The notes: a model not told the origin generated them from the letters alone. A stretch of 64,000 nucleotides of DNA from Sphingomonas sp. TREG-RG-20F-R18-01 (GCF_022662475.1 NZ_JAKNQQ010000003.1:310001-374000), one strand, 5' to 3'; counted from the stretch's first letter, positions 7,860 through 17,934 are shown. Translations and numbers: made by a program.

Positions 7860-10800
7860 ATGTCTCATACTGGCTTCGTGCCCCTCCGAATCTTCTCGTC
7901 CTACACCATGCTCGACGGCGCGATCGAGCCCAAGGCGATTGCCAAGCACGCGCAGCAGCTCGGTTTTCCCGCTGCCGCGCTGACCGATCGCAACGGGCTC
8001 TACGCCGCGATGGCCTTCTCCGACGCGGCGATGGCGGCGGGGGTCCAGCCGGTGATCGGGACGATGCTCGGGCTCTGCCGCCCCGACATGCCCGAGACCG
8101 CGACCCCGGTGATCGACTGGATCGCGCTCTATGCGCAGGACAAGACGGGCTATGACAATCTGTGCAAGCTCGTCTCGCGCGCGCATCTCGATCGCCCGCT
8201 CGAACTCGCCGCGCATGTCGATTTCGAGGCGCTGGCGGCGTGTTCGGACGGGCTGATCGCGCTCACCGCGGGGCGCGAGGGCGGGCTCGCGCGGCTGTTC
8301 GCGGAGGATCAGCCCGACCGCGCGTTCGCCTATGCCGACCGGTTGCAGGCGCTGTTTCCCGACCGGCTGTATATCGAGCTCACGCGCCGCCAGTGCGAGA
8401 TCGAGGGCAAGGCCGAGCCGCTGCTGCTCGACCTCGCCTATGACCGGAACCTCCCGCTGGTCGCGACCAACCCGTGCTGTTTCGCGGAAGAGGATTTCAG
8501 CGAGGCGCATGACGCTTTGCTGTGCATCGCCAACTCGACCTATATCGCGAGCGACGACCGCCCGCGCAGCTCGCCCGATGCGTGGATGAAGCCCGCCAGG
8601 GAGATGAAGGCGCTGTTCGCCGATCTCCCCGAGGCGATCGACAACACCATGATCGTCGCGCAGCGTTGCGGCGTGGCGGCGCCCAAGCGCAAACCGATCT
8701 TGCCGAGCCTGGCGGGCGACCGCGAGGCTGAGGCGGAAAAGCTGCGGGTCGATGCGCGCGCGGGGCTGGAGCGGCGGCTCGACCGGATTGCGGCGTTGGG
8801 GGTGTTGTCGGGGAGTGGGGCGCGCGTTTCCGCGGCTTCCCCTTCCTCCTCTTCTGTTCCCCTCCCCGGCGAAGGCCGGGGCCCAGGAGAGGAACAGAAG
8901 ATCGGTGAGGACGGCGCTCCGACTACTTCTGCGCCACAACTGGGCCCCGGCCTACGCCGGGGAAGCGAAGAAGGCGGAAGCGAAGAAGGTGAGGGCGCCT
9001 CCACCCCGACCGACTGGCGCACCCCCTACCGCGAGCGCCTCGAATTCGAGCTCGATGTCATCATCCAGATGGGCTTCCCCGGCTACTTCCTGATCGTCGC
9101 GGACTTCATCAAATGGGCGAAGGATCACGATATCCCCGTCGGCCCGGGCCGTGGTTCGGGTGCGGGCTCGGTCGTCGCCTGGGCGTTGACCATCACCGAT
9201 CTCGATCCGATGAAATTGGGGCTGCTGTTCGAACGCTTCCTCAACCCGGAACGCGTGTCGATGCCCGACTTCGACATCGATTTCTGCGAAACCCGCCGCA
9301 GCGAGGTGATCCGCTACGTCCAGCAGAAATACGGCCGCGATCAGGTCGCGCAGATCATCACCTTCGGGAAGCTGAAGGCGCGCGCGGTGTTGAAGGACAC
9401 CGGGCGCGTGCTCCAGATGGGCTATGGCCAGATCGACCGGCTGGCGAAGCTCGTCCCCAATCTCCCCGCCGACCCGTGGACGCTGAAGCGCGCGATCGAC
9501 GGCGTGTCCGAGCTTCACAGCGAGTATAAGCAGGACGGCAACGTCCGCCATCTGCTCGATCTCGCGATGAAGCTCGAGGGGCTGCCGCGCCACAGCTCGA
9601 CCCATGCCGCGGGCGTGGTGATCGGCGACCGTCCGCTCGCCGAGCTGGTGCCTTTGTACCGCGATCCGCGTTCGGACATGCCGGTCACGCAGTTCGACAT
9701 GAAATATGTCGAGGGCGCGGGGCTGGTTAAGTTCGATTTCCTCGGGCTGAAGACGCTTTCGGTTCTGAAGAAGGCGATCGACCTGCTCGCGCAGCGCGGG
9801 GTCGTGCTCGATCTCGACGCGCTCGAATGGGACGATGAGGGTGTCTACAAGTTGCTGCAAAAAGGCGACACGGTCGGCGTCTTCCAGCTCGAATCGGAGG
9901 GGATGCGACGCACGCTGTCCGCCGTTCGGCCGTCGAATTTCGGCGACATCATCGCGCTCGTCTCGCTGTATCGCCCGGGCCCGATGGACAACATCCCGAT
10001 GTTCGGCAAGCGCAAGAACGGGTTGGAGCCGATCGTCTATCCGCACGCGTTGCTCGAGGGGATCCTGTCGGAGACCTACGGGATTTTCGTGTACCAGGAA
10101 CAGGTCATGCAGGCCGCGCAGATCCTCGCGGGCTATTCGCTGGGGCAAGCGGATCTGTTGCGCCGCGCGATGGGCAAGAAGGTCAAGGCCGAGATGGACG
10201 CGCAGCGCGCCGGGTTCGTCGAGGGCTGCAAGACGATCAACGGGATCGAGAAGGCCAAGGCGAACGAACTGTTCGACTTGATCGACAAGTTCGCCGGCTA
10301 CGGCTTTAACAAGTCGCACGCTGCGGCCTATGCCTTGCTGTCGTACCAGACCGCGTGGCTGAAGGCGCACCACCCGCACGAATTCTACGCCGCCTCAATG
10401 TGTTTCGACATGACGCTCACGGACAAACTGAGCATCTTCGTGGACGATATGCGACGGTTGGACGTCGCGTTGCTCCCCCCCGACATCAACCGCAGCGAGG
10501 CCGAGTTCACGGTCGAGGATACAGGCGACGGCCTCGGCGTACGCTATGCTTTGGCCGCGCTGAAATCGGTCGGCGAGGGCGCGATGGAGAAGCTCGTGCT
10601 GGAGCGCGAGGCGAACGGCAAGTTCGAGTCGATCGACGATCTCGCCCGCCGCGTCGACCCGCGCCTGATGAACAAGCGCCAAGTCGAGACGCTTGCGTCC
10701 GCGGGGGCATTCGACTGCCTCGATGAGAACCGCGCCGGTCTATATGCTTGTTCCGAAACGATTTTGGCGACCGCCGCCCGCATCCACGACCAGAAGACCA

Positions 10801-11549
10801 GCGGGCAGGGCGGCCTCTTCGGCACCGCCGACGCCGCCGAACCCCCGATCAAGCTCCCCCGCTCGGCGCACTGGTCGGTCGCGCAGCGGATGGACCAGGA
10901 GAAGGACGCGTTCGGCTTCTACCTCTCCGCCCACCCGGTCGACCGCCACGGCCACCTCGCCAAGATGCACGGCGCCCGCAGCTTCGCCGCCTTGGGCGAG
11001 CTGTCGATCCCCGACGACGGGACGCGCGCAGGTGCAACGATGGCCGCTTTAGTGGAGGACGCGCGCTGGCGCACCTCGGCGCGCGGCAAGCGCTACCTGA
11101 TGGCGACCTGTTCCGATCCCTCGGGCCAGTTCATCGCGACCTGCTTCGACGACGGCGTCGCCGCCGACCTCGAGGAAGCCGCGCGCAACAACGGCTGCGG
11201 GCTGCTGACGGTCGAGCTCGACCGCCGCCCGGGCGAGGAAACGCCGCGCGTCTCGATCAAGCGAATCCAGCCGTTCGAGCAACTCGCCAACAGCGCCCGC
11301 TTCGCGCTCGAGCTGAGCGTGGCAAGCCCCGCCGGCATGGCCGCACTCGCGGCCCTCCTCCAGGACGTCCGCGGCGCCCGCGGCGAGGTGTGGGCAAAGG
11401 TCCCGGTCGCGGGCGGCGGACACGCCCGCGTCCTGCTAGGCCGCGACTTTTTGCTCGACGGGGAGCTTGCCGAGCGGATCGAAGGCTTGCAGGATGTCAG
11501 CGACGTGGAGCTCAAGACCGCCGAAGCGCGGCTGGCTCTGGTGGGGTGA
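7860..11549 (+). CDS. dnaE: DNA polymerase III alpha subunit, with inserted palindrome
   Basis: Replicative polymerase catalytic subunit (DnaE1 type). The N-terminal PHP domain begins at FVPLRIFSSYTMLDGA. The palm has GPGRGSGAGSVVAWAL and the metal-binding PDFDIDF (Asp472, Asp474). HSSTHAAGVVIG and YGFNKSHAAAYALLSYQTAWLK follow, then the OB-fold and C-terminal domains. 1229 residues is longer than the usual 1150-1180. The excess is a low-complexity stretch at about residues 320-380, between the PHP domain and YRERLEFELDVI, that contains an intergenic-type palindrome (8863-8963). No frameshift. ATG 7860 gives the normal family N-terminus. It sits just after the low-GC islet and has its own transcription start, not resolved. 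Confidence 0.96.
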   Translation: MSHTGFVPLRIFSSYTMLDGAIEPKAIAKHAQQLGFPAAALTDRNGLYAAMAFSDAAMAAGVQPVIGTMLGLCRPDMPETATPVIDWIALYAQDKTGYDNLCKLVSRAHLDRPLELAAHVDFEALAACSDGLIALTAGREGGLARLFAEDQPDRAFAYADRLQALFPDRLYIELTRRQCEIEGKAEPLLLDLAYDRNLPLVATNPCCFAEEDFSEAHDALLCIANSTYIASDDRPRSSPDAWMKPAREMKALFADLPEAIDNTMIVAQRCGVAAPKRKPILPSLAGDREAEAEKLRVDARAGLERRLDRIAALGVLSGSGARVSAASPSSSSVPLPGEGRGPGEEQKIGEDGAPTTSAPQLGPGLRRGSEEGGSEEGEGASTPTDWRTPYRERLEFELDVIIQMGFPGYFLIVADFIKWAKDHDIPVGPGRGSGAGSVVAWALTITDLDPMKLGLLFERFLNPERVSMPDFDIDFCETRRSEVIRYVQQKYGRDQVAQIITFGKLKARAVLKDTGRVLQMGYGQIDRLAKLVPNLPADPWTLKRAIDGVSELHSEYKQDGNVRHLLDLAMKLEGLPRHSSTHAAGVVIGDRPLAELVPLYRDPRSDMPVTQFDMKYVEGAGLVKFDFLGLKTLSVLKKAIDLLAQRGVVLDLDALEWDDEGVYKLLQKGDTVGVFQLESEGMRRTLSAVRPSNFGDIIALVSLYRPGPMDNIPMFGKRKNGLEPIVYPHALLEGILSETYGIFVYQEQVMQAAQILAGYSLGQADLLRRAMGKKVKAEMDAQRAGFVEGCKTINGIEKAKANELFDLIDKFAGYGFNKSHAAAYALLSYQTAWLKAHHPHEFYAASMCFDMTLTDKLSIFVDDMRRLDVALLPPDINRSEAEFTVEDTGDGLGVRYALAALKSVGEGAMEKLVLEREANGKFESIDDLARRVDPRLMNKRQVETLASAGAFDCLDENRAGLYACSETILATAARIHDQKTSGQGGLFGTADAAEPPIKLPRSAHWSVAQRMDQEKDAFGFYLSAHPVDRHGHLAKMHGARSFAALGELSIPDDGTRAGATMAALVEDARWRTSARGKRYLMATCSDPSGQFIATCFDDGVAADLEEAARNNGCGLLTVELDRRPGEETPRVSIKRIQPFEQLANSARFALELSVASPAGMAALAALLQDVRGARGEVWAKVPVAGGGHARVLLGRDFLLDGELAERIEGLQDVSDVELKTAEARLALVG
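8863..8963. repeat. Palindromic repeat embedded in dnaE
   Basis: Left arm TCCCCGGCGAAGGCCGGGGC (then CCA; 8863-8885) and right arm TGGGCCCCGGCCTACGCCGG (then GGA; 8941-8963) pair with one mismatch over 23 bp, separated by 55 bp. The same arms, and the AGGAACAGAAG just inside the left arm, occur in the intergenic copy at 27115-27219, so both belong to one family. In dnaE it is translated as LPGEGRGPGEEQ...LGPGLRRGSEE. Confidence 0.93.
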
Positions 11550-11580
11550 GTGCTGCCCCATCTCGATGATGGGAGAGACG

Positions 11581-13161
11581 ATGCTCGGCGGAATGCAGGA
11601 TTTCGAATTGCGCGTCCCGCGCCTGATCGACCACGCCGCGCGCGAGCACGGCGGGCGCGAGGTCGTCACCTATTGGGCGGACGGCAGCGAGACGCGAACC
11701 GACTGGTCAGGCATCGCAATCGACGCACGCAAACTTGCGCAGGCGCTTGAGAAAATGGGTATCAAGCCTGGTGATCGCGTCGCGACGCTGGCGATGAACC
11801 ATGCGCACCATCTGGTCGCGTGGTACGGCGTGATCGGGATGGGCGGCGTGGTGCACACGATCAACCCGCGGCTGTTCGACGAGCAACTCGTCTTCATCGC
11901 CAACCATGCCGAGGATCGCGTGCTGTTCTACGATCGGCAGTTCCAGCCGATCGTTGACCGGCTCAAGTCCCAATGGCCATCGATCGAGCAGTATGTCTGC
12001 ATGGACGACGGCGCGTTCGAAGCGCTGATCGCGGCGGAGGACGGCGCTTACCAATGGGTCGAGGGCCCCGAACGCGACCCTTGCATGCTCTGCTATACCA
12101 GCGGGACGACCGGCAACCCGAAGGGCGTGCTGTACGAGCATCGCTCGACCGTGATCCACGCAATGGCCGAGGTCGCGCCCTGGGTGTTCGACCTGTCCTC
12201 CGCGTCGGTCGTCCTGCCGGTCGTGCCGATGTTCCATGCCGCGTCTTGGGGCCTGCCGTTCGCGGCGGCGCTGGCGGGGGCGAAGGTGGTCTATTCGGCG
12301 GTCAACGAGCCGAAGGTGCTCTGCCGACTGATGAACGACGAGAAGGTGACGCATTCCGCCGGGGTGCCGACGGTATGGCTCGCGATGTTCCAATATATGG
12401 ACGTGAGCGGCGAGGCGCCGCGACACCTGCGCCAGGTCACGATCGGTGGCTCGGCCGCGCCGCGCGCGATGATCGACCGGATCATGGGGATGGGCGCGAC
12501 GGTCAAGCATCTGTGGGGCATGACCGAGACCTCGCCGATCGGGACCGCAGGCTGTTACCCGCCGCATTGGGACACGATGAGCCGCGACGCGCAGCTCGAC
12601 CACGCCTGCAAGCAGGGCCAGATCCCGTTCGGGATCGAGCTGCGGATCGGCGACGACGCCGATGCGGTGCTGCCACGCGATGGCGTCAGTTCGGGGCGGC
12701 TGCAGGTGCGCGGGCCGTGGGTGGTCAAGCGCTACTTCAAGGCGGACGCCGATGCGGTCGATGCCGACCAGTGGTTCGATACCGGGGACGTCGCCGTGCT
12801 CCATCCCGACGGGACGATGCAGATCACCGATCGCGCGAAGGACGTCATCAAGTCGGGCGGCGAATGGATCTCGTCGGTCGACCTGGAGAATGCCGCGGTC
12901 GGTTGCCCGGGCGTGGCCGAAGCGGCGGCGATCGGCATCTATCACCCCAAATGGGACGAGCGCCCGTTGCTGCTGGTGGTCCGCAAGGCGGGCAGTACGG
13001 TCACCGCGGAGGCGATCGCCGCGCATCTGGCCGCGCATGTCGCCAAATGGTGGCTGCCGGATGAGATCCTGTTCGTCGAATCGCTGCCCCATACCGCCAC
13101 GGGGAAGCTGCTCAAGACCGCGTTGCGCGCGGCGTATCGGGATCATGTGCTGGCGGCATGA
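11581..13161 (+). CDS. Acyl-CoA synthetase (fatty acid-CoA ligase, AlkK-like)
   Basis: Adenylates a fatty or related acid and transfers it to CoA. 526 residues of the ANL superfamily. The P-loop-like [19 protein letters not shown], the MTETSP motif, the [14 protein letters not shown] hinge region and a C-terminal [15 protein letters not shown] catalytic Lys motif are all present. The early [26 protein letters not shown] segment resembles medium-chain AlkK/FadD-like ligases more than acetyl-CoA synthetases. Exact chain length not predictable. ATG 11581 is preferred because GGGAGAG lies 3 bases upstream of it; ATG 11569 is an alternative. Starts 31 bp after dnaE, possibly co-transcribed. Confidence 0.88.
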   Translation: MLGGMQDFELRVPRLIDHAAREHGGREVVTYWADGSETRTDWSGIAIDARKLAQALEKMGIKPGDRVATLAMNHAHHLVAWYGVIGMGGVVHTINPRLFDEQLVFIANHAEDRVLFYDRQFQPIVDRLKSQWPSIEQYVCMDDGAFEALIAAEDGAYQWVEGPERDPCMLCYTSGTTGNPKGVLYEHRSTVIHAMAEVAPWVFDLSSASVVLPVVPMFHAASWGLPFAAALAGAKVVYSAVNEPKVLCRLMNDEKVTHSAGVPTVWLAMFQYMDVSGEAPRHLRQVTIGGSAAPRAMIDRIMGMGATVKHLWGMTETSPIGTAGCYPPHWDTMSRDAQLDHACKQGQIPFGIELRIGDDADAVLPRDGVSSGRLQVRGPWVVKRYFKADADAVDADQWFDTGDVAVLHPDGTMQITDRAKDVIKSGGEWISSVDLENAAVGCPGVAEAAAIGIYHPKWDERPLLLVVRKAGSTVTAEAIAAHLAAHVAKWWLPDEILFVESLPHTATGKLLKTALRAAYRDHVLAA

Positions 13162-13198
13162 GGACCACCACGTCCGGCATCGGTCCCTCCGAACGCAC

Positions 13199-13825
13199 TC
13201 AGCCCTTCGGTCGCTCGATCGCCCAGGCCGCTTCGAGGGCGGCTTTGGTCGCGGCAGGCGTCCTCAACCGCAGCGCCTCGGTCTTCAGCTCGCGACCGAA
13301 CAGCAGGCGGCCCTTGGTGGCCCATACGATGTCGTAGATGCCGCTGACCGTGCGCGGCGCATCGTCGTTCCAATAGTGCACCGTCAACAGCACGGGCAGC
13401 TTGCCCGCCTTGCGATCGTCCCCGCCGTCGGTCGCCGCAAGCAGGGCGCGTTCGTACCAGCTGCGACTGATCGTCTGGGTCGGCGACGTCTGCGCAGGGA
13501 TCCCGAGCGCGGCCGGGAAGACCACGGCGACATCGCCCAGGGGATGCCGGTCGTCGCGCTCGATCAGGATGTCGCCATTGCGCGCGACGCTGGCTTTGAC
13601 GACATAGCGGGCGTGTTCACGGCTTTCCGTGACTGACTGCGTCTGTTTTTCCGCCTGTTCGCTGCGATGGTCTGACCAGGTCAGCCACAGTCCGAGCCCC
13701 GCAATCGCGACGCCCGCCACGCTGACGATCTCCGCCAGCGAAACCCAGCGGCGTCGGATGGCGGCGGCTTCGGCCTTTTCGGCTGGTGTGGCGACGGGGT
13801 CCGATGGCGGCGGCAGGTCGGTCAC
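13199..13825 (-). CDS. Single-TM protein of unknown function
   Basis: 208 residues from GTG 13825, which overlaps the stop of the upstream MmcQ/YjbR gene (GTGA) and so decides the start. A Pro/Ala/Glu-rich N-terminus of about 30 residues is followed by one TM helix (WVSLAEIVSVAGVAIAGLGL). Beyond it is a ~150-residue domain with alternating strands (RYVVKASVARNGDILIERDD, YDIVWATKGRLLFGRELK). No enzyme motif seen and no family recognised. Last gene of the purM-purN-mmcQ unit by spacing, without obvious functional link to purines. Confidence 0.75.
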   Translation of the reverse strand: MTDLPPPSDPVATPAEKAEAAAIRRRWVSLAEIVSVAGVAIAGLGLWLTWSDHRSEQAEKQTQSVTESREHARYVVKASVARNGDILIERDDRHPLGDVAVVFPAALGIPAQTSPTQTISRSWYERALLAATDGGDDRKAGKLPVLLTVHYWNDDAPRTVSGIYDIVWATKGRLLFGRELKTEALRLRTPAATKAALEAAWAIERPKG

Positions 13826-14199
13826 CGGCCACCCGCCTCCAGCAGCCGCTGTGGCGCCGCCAGTTCCCAGCTGATCGCGATCCGGTCGCCGACGCGGTCC
13901 CAATCGACGGTGTCTCCGTCGAGCCGCAGCGCGATCCAGCCCGACGGCCCAAGATAGGCCGGTTTGAAATAACAGGCGGGGTCGAGATCGATCAGCTGCG
14001 CCTGCTCGTCGTCGCCCGTGGTCTTCACGATCACCACGGTCTCGCCGTCGTCGTGATGATTATGCCAGAAATAGGCGAAGAACTTTCCATCGGCGACAAG
14101 AAAGCCGGGGGCACCGTGCGATGCGCGTTCGGCCGTTTCCGGCAACGCCAGGCATAGGGACCGGATGCGGTCGAGCAGGGGAGCGGGATCTGGACTCAT
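13822..14199 (-). CDS. MmcQ/YjbR family protein
   Basis: 125-residue small protein of the MmcQ/YjbR family (CyaY-like fold, described as DNA-binding; cellular role unclear). It has the family signature: an N-terminal helix ending LCLALPETAERASHGAPGFLV, then GKFFAYFWHNHH, VVIVKT, and a C-terminal YLGPSGWIALRLDGDTVDWDRV segment where Gly-Trp and the closing helix are conserved. ATG 14199 overlaps the purN stop (ATGA). Translational coupling with purN suggests co-expression, but no purine role is implied by the sequence. Confidence 0.88.
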   Translation of the reverse strand: MSPDPAPLLDRIRSLCLALPETAERASHGAPGFLVADGKFFAYFWHNHHDDGETVVIVKTTGDDEQAQLIDLDPACYFKPAYLGPSGWIALRLDGDTVDWDRVGDRIAISWELAAPQRLLEAGGR

Positions 14200-14771
14200 C
14201 GTGCGACGAACTCTGCCAAAATGCGGGGGTAAAGGCGATGCTCGGCCTCGAGCACGCGCGCGGCAAGCGTTTCCGCCGTATCGCCCGGGACGATCGCGAC
14301 CTCGGACTGGCCGAGCACTTCGCCGCCATCCAGTTCCTCCGTCACGATATGGACCGAGCAACCGCCGACCGGATCGCCCGCGGCGATCGCGCGAGCATGG
14401 GTGTCGAGACCCTTGTATTTGGGGAGCAGCGAGGGGTGGATGTTGAGGATGCCGCCCCGCCATGCCGCCACGAACGTGTCCGAAATCAGCCGCATGTACC
14501 CGGCCAGCGCGATCGTCTCGACCTGCGCATCGCGCAGCGCCGTCTGGAGCGCGGCTTCGTATGCGGGCTTGCCGATGCCCTTCGGCGAAAGGCTCCAGGT
14601 GGCGATGCCCTGGTCCATCGCCCAGGCAAGGCCCGGTGCCGCGGGTTTGTCGGATGCGACGAGGACGACCTCATAGGGGCAGGCGGGGTCGCGGGATGCC
14701 TCGACCAGCGCGGTCATGTTCGACCCACGACCCGATAGCAGGATGCCGACCCTGACCTTTCGCGGCGCCAT
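14196..14771 (-). CDS. purN: Phosphoribosylglycinamide formyltransferase
   Basis: Third step of de novo purine synthesis: formylates GAR using 10-formyl-THF. 191 residues. The N-terminal VRVGILLSGRGSNMTALVEA is the phosphate-binding loop. The catalytic Asn/His/Asp set is visible as NIHPSLLPKYKGLDTH and the later GGCSVHIVTEELDGGEVLGQ. Lies 58 bp downstream of purM in the same direction, giving the common purM-purN pair. The stop overlaps the next gene. Confidence 0.96.
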   Translation of the reverse strand: MAPRKVRVGILLSGRGSNMTALVEASRDPACPYEVVLVASDKPAAPGLAWAMDQGIATWSLSPKGIGKPAYEAALQTALRDAQVETIALAGYMRLISDTFVAAWRGGILNIHPSLLPKYKGLDTHARAIAAGDPVGGCSVHIVTEELDGGEVLGQSEVAIVPGDTAETLAARVLEAEHRLYPRILAEFVAR

Positions 14772-14829
14772 CTAGGCGGCTCCCGCTCGGGCGCGGACGT
14801 TTGCGTGGCTGGTCGAGGCCGTCATCCGC

Positions 14830-15939
14830 TCACTCATGATTGTGCGTGGCGGTCCAGTCGGCCTTGCCGCCCCAGGTCTCGGTCGAGCCCGACACGGTGC
14901 ACCCGCGCTGCCCGGCTTCGAGCGTCCCGATCGACAGGACCGTCTCGCCAGCCGCCTGCAGGGCGGCCGTCACTGGTCCGACCTGGTCGGCCGCGACGAT
15001 CACCGCCATGCCGACGCCGCAGTTGAAGGTCCGTGCCATTTCCTCCGGCTCGATGTTGCCCTGCGCCTGGAGGAACGCCATCAGCCGTGGCTGCTGCCAC
15101 GCATCGGCGTCGACGTGCGCATGTACGCCCTCCGGCAGGACGCGCGGGATGTTTTCGAGCAACCCGCCACCGGTGATGTGCGCGAGCCCCTTGATTCGCT
15201 GCTCGCGGAGCAGGGGGAGCAGCGACTTCACATAGATGCGGGTCGGCGCCATCAGCGCGTCGATCAGCCGCACCTCATTGTCGAACAAGGCCGGGCGGTC
15301 GAGCTTCCAGCCCTTGTCGGCGGCAAGCCTGCGCACGAGCGAGAAACCGTTGGAATGGACGCCCGACGACGCCAGGCCGAGCAGGACGTCCCCGGCCGCG
15401 ATCTCGCGTCCGGTCAGCACCCGGTCCCGCTCGACTGCGCCGACGCAGAAGCCCGCGAGATCGTAATCGTCCGGCGCATACATGCCCGGCATCTCGGCGG
15501 TTTCGCCACCGATCAGCGCGCAGCCGGCCTGGAGGCACCCCTCGGCGATCGACGCGATCACCCGCTCGGCGACCGCCGGGTCGATTTTCGCCGTCGCATA
15601 ATAATCGAGGAAGAAGAGCGGCTCGGCACCCTGGACGATCAGATCGTTGGCGCACATCGCAACCAGATCGATCCCGACCCCGTCATGCGCGTCCTGTTCG
15701 ATCGCGAGCTTCAGCTTGGTGCCGACCCCGTCATTGGCCGCGACGAGCAGCGGATCGACAAAACCCGCCGCCTTCAGGTCGAAGAAGCCGCCGAAACCGC
15801 CCAGATCCGCGTCGGCGCCCGCGCGGCGCGTGGCCTTGGCCATCGGACCAATCGCACGGACCAGCGCATTACCGGCCGCAATCGAGACGCCCGCCTGGGC
15901 ATATGTGTAGGACGCCGTGTCCGCTTCGTTTTCGCTCAT
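14830..15939 (-). CDS. purM: Phosphoribosylformylglycinamidine cyclo-ligase
   Basis: AIR synthetase, fifth step of purine synthesis, closing the imidazole ring with ATP. 369 residues. Family motifs are GGFGGFFDL near the N-terminus, [45 protein letters not shown] and [16 protein letters not shown]. Slightly longer than E. coli PurM because of a short N-terminal extension ([20 protein letters not shown]). Its start is 62 bp from the divergent DUF2066-like gene, so both promoters must lie in that gap. Confidence 0.96.
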   Translation of the reverse strand: MSENEADTASYTYAQAGVSIAAGNALVRAIGPMAKATRRAGADADLGGFGGFFDLKAAGFVDPLLVAANDGVGTKLKLAIEQDAHDGVGIDLVAMCANDLIVQGAEPLFFLDYYATAKIDPAVAERVIASIAEGCLQAGCALIGGETAEMPGMYAPDDYDLAGFCVGAVERDRVLTGREIAAGDVLLGLASSGVHSNGFSLVRRLAADKGWKLDRPALFDNEVRLIDALMAPTRIYVKSLLPLLREQRIKGLAHITGGGLLENIPRVLPEGVHAHVDADAWQQPRLMAFLQAQGNIEPEEMARTFNCGVGMAVIVAADQVGPVTAALQAAGETVLSIGTLEAGQRGCTVSGSTETWGGKADWTATHNHE

Positions 15940-16001
15940 CCTGCCCGCCTAGCCATATCGCGCTTGGATTTCCACGCCTCCTTCGCCAAAAGGGCGCCGA
16001 C

Positions 16002-17267
16002 ATGTCGATCCATCGCATTTTTCGCCCGCTGGGGCTTGCCGCCGTTCTGGGGCTGGCGGCGACGGGCGGGTTCGTGCTCGCGCAGGGCGACAATCCGACT
16101 CAGGGGCTGGCCCCGGCAGATGGGTCCGGCAGCTACGAAGTGAGCGGCGTCGAAGTTGACGTCACCGGGAAGTCGGCCGACCAGGCGCGCTATGCCGGCT
16201 GGCGGGTCGCCCAGCGCAAGGGTTGGCAGATCCTGTCGCGGCGGCTCGGCGGCGGCGGCGCGCTGCTGTCGGATGGAACGCTCGACGGGATGGTATCGGG
16301 CATCGTCGTCGAAAACGAACAGATCGGTCCGAACCGCTACGTCGCACGGCTGGGCGTCCTGTTCAGCCGCGCGCGCGCCGGATCGATCCTGGGCGTTGCG
16401 GCCGAAGCGACGCGGTCCCCCCCGATGCTGACGATTCCGATCGAAATCAGCGGCGGTGCGGCGGTCGGATTCGAACAGAAGACGGCGTGGCAGGACGCGT
16501 GGCTCCGCTATCGCACCGGTAACAGCCTGATCGACTATATCCGTCCGACGGGGACGGGCACCGATCCCTTGCTGTTGAACTTTGGCCAGACCGAGCGGCG
16601 GGGACGCGGGTGGTGGCGAGTCGTCCTCGACCAATATGGCGCGACCGACGTGCTGATCCCGACCGTAACGCTGCGGCGCGAGTGGCCAGGCGGTCCGATC
16701 ATCGGGACCTTCCAGGCGCGCCACGGCCCGGACAATCGCTTGATCGCGCAATTCACGCTGCGCGTCGATAATGGCGACGCCTTGCCGGTGCTGCTCGATG
16801 CCGGCGTCAAGCGGCTGGACGATGCCTATCAGGCCGCGTTGCGTAATGGCGCGCTGATGGGGGATGCCGGTCTTGCCTATGTCGCACCCGTCGCGACGCC
16901 GACTCCGCTGGAGCAGCCAACCGATCTGGCGAGCCCCGGGCTGGACGGGATCGCCGGAGGAACGGGGGCGACCGCCGGTTCGGTCGTCACGGTTCAGGTG
17001 GACACGCCGAACGCCGCGTCCGTCACCAGCACTGAATCCGCCTTGCAGGCGATCCCCGGCGTCCAGTCGGCCGTCACCACCAGTCTCGCACTAGGGGGCG
17101 TGTCGGTCGTGCGCGTACAGCTGGAGGGGGAGCCCGCCGGGCTCAGAACCGCACTGGAGTCGCGCGGATGGACCGTCGTGGGCAGCGGCACGACCTTGCG
17201 GATCCGTCGCGCGGCGCCGGCCGGCGCGAACAGCCAGGTCGGGTCCGCCGACAACACGACCGGGTGA
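16002..17267 (+). CDS. DUF2066-like exported protein
   Basis: 421 residues. An N-terminal hydrophobic segment (FRPLGLAAVLGLAATGGFVL) looks like a signal peptide or anchor. The following YEVSGVEVDVTGKSADQARYAGWRVAQRKGW (~residues 45-75) and the tail of that region match DUF2066, a family of unknown function that sits between purM and hda in Pseudomonas and other gammaproteobacteria as well. The C-terminal third contains an HMA-like beta-alpha-beta unit. ATG 16002 fits the signal sequence. Seven bases separate it from hda. Function unknown; the gene order is the strongest clue. Confidence 0.75.
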   Translation: MSIHRIFRPLGLAAVLGLAATGGFVLAQGDNPTQGLAPADGSGSYEVSGVEVDVTGKSADQARYAGWRVAQRKGWQILSRRLGGGGALLSDGTLDGMVSGIVVENEQIGPNRYVARLGVLFSRARAGSILGVAAEATRSPPMLTIPIEISGGAAVGFEQKTAWQDAWLRYRTGNSLIDYIRPTGTGTDPLLLNFGQTERRGRGWWRVVLDQYGATDVLIPTVTLRREWPGGPIIGTFQARHGPDNRLIAQFTLRVDNGDALPVLLDAGVKRLDDAYQAALRNGALMGDAGLAYVAPVATPTPLEQPTDLASPGLDGIAGGTGATAGSVVTVQVDTPNAASVTSTESALQAIPGVQSAVTTSLALGGVSVVRVQLEGEPAGLRTALESRGWTVVGSGTTLRIRRAAPAGANSQVGSADNTTG

Positions 17268-17274
17268 TTCACCG

Positions 17275-17934
17275 ATGTCAGACGCGGCACCCATGAGCCC
17301 CTCCGCGCAAATGGCGCTGCCGTTCGATTGGCCGGCCGACCCGCGCGATGACGAATTCCTGATCGGGACCTCCAATGCCCGCGCGGTGCAGCAGCTGGAA
17401 CACTGGAGCACCTGGCCCGTAATGGCGGTCGTGGTGACCGGTCCGCGCAAGTCGGGCCGAAGCCTGATCGCGCGGATCTTTGCCGCGAAGACCGGTGGCG
17501 GGCTGATCGACGACGCCGAACGTCAGAACGAGGTGGCGATTTTCCACGCTTGGAACCGCGCGCAGGAAGAGCGTCGTCCGGTCGTCGTCGTCGCCGATGC
17601 GCCGCCGCCCGAATGGGACATCAAGCTGCCGGACCTGCGGTCCCGCCTGATGGCCAGCCCCACCGTGCGGATCGGCGATCCGGACGAAGCGCTGATGGCG
17701 GCGCTGTTCGAACGCCAGTTCCTGCGGCGCGGCATGGACGCGCGGCCCGACCTCATCCAGTGGCTGGTGATGCGAGTCGAGCGGACGCACGTCGCGCTGC
17801 TGCGCGCGGTCGACCTGCTCGACCAGGTCGTGCTAGAGCGCCGCAAACGCTTGTCGATCCCGCTCGCGCGGGCAACATTGCAAGAGGCGGGGCTGATCGG
17901 CGGCCGCGCTCCAGACCCGGCAGAGCCATCATGA
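17275..17934 (+). CDS. hda: DnaA-inactivating protein HdaA/Hda
   Basis: AAA+ regulator that, bound to the sliding clamp, stimulates ATP hydrolysis by DnaA and so limits re-initiation. 219 residues. It carries the clamp-binding motif QMALPF at residues 12-17, then DEFLIGTSNARAV and a P-loop GPRKSGRSL. The usual Lys of that P-loop is Arg, as also in E. coli Hda. A DnaA-like lid helix region follows (LQEAGL end). No DnaA DNA-binding domain, which separates it from DnaA. Overlaps ppk1 by 4 bp. Confidence 0.9.
   Translation: MSDAAPMSPSAQMALPFDWPADPRDDEFLIGTSNARAVQQLEHWSTWPVMAVVVTGPRKSGRSLIARIFAAKTGGGLIDDAERQNEVAIFHAWNRAQEERRPVVVVADAPPPEWDIKLPDLRSRLMASPTVRIGDPDEALMAALFERQFLRRGMDARPDLIQWLVMRVERTHVALLRAVDLLDQVVLERRKRLSIPLARATLQEAGLIGGRAPDPAEPS

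Noticed and set aside
8952..10379. 475-codon minus-strand ORF opposite dnaE
   Set aside because: Shadow of the conserved DnaE palm region.
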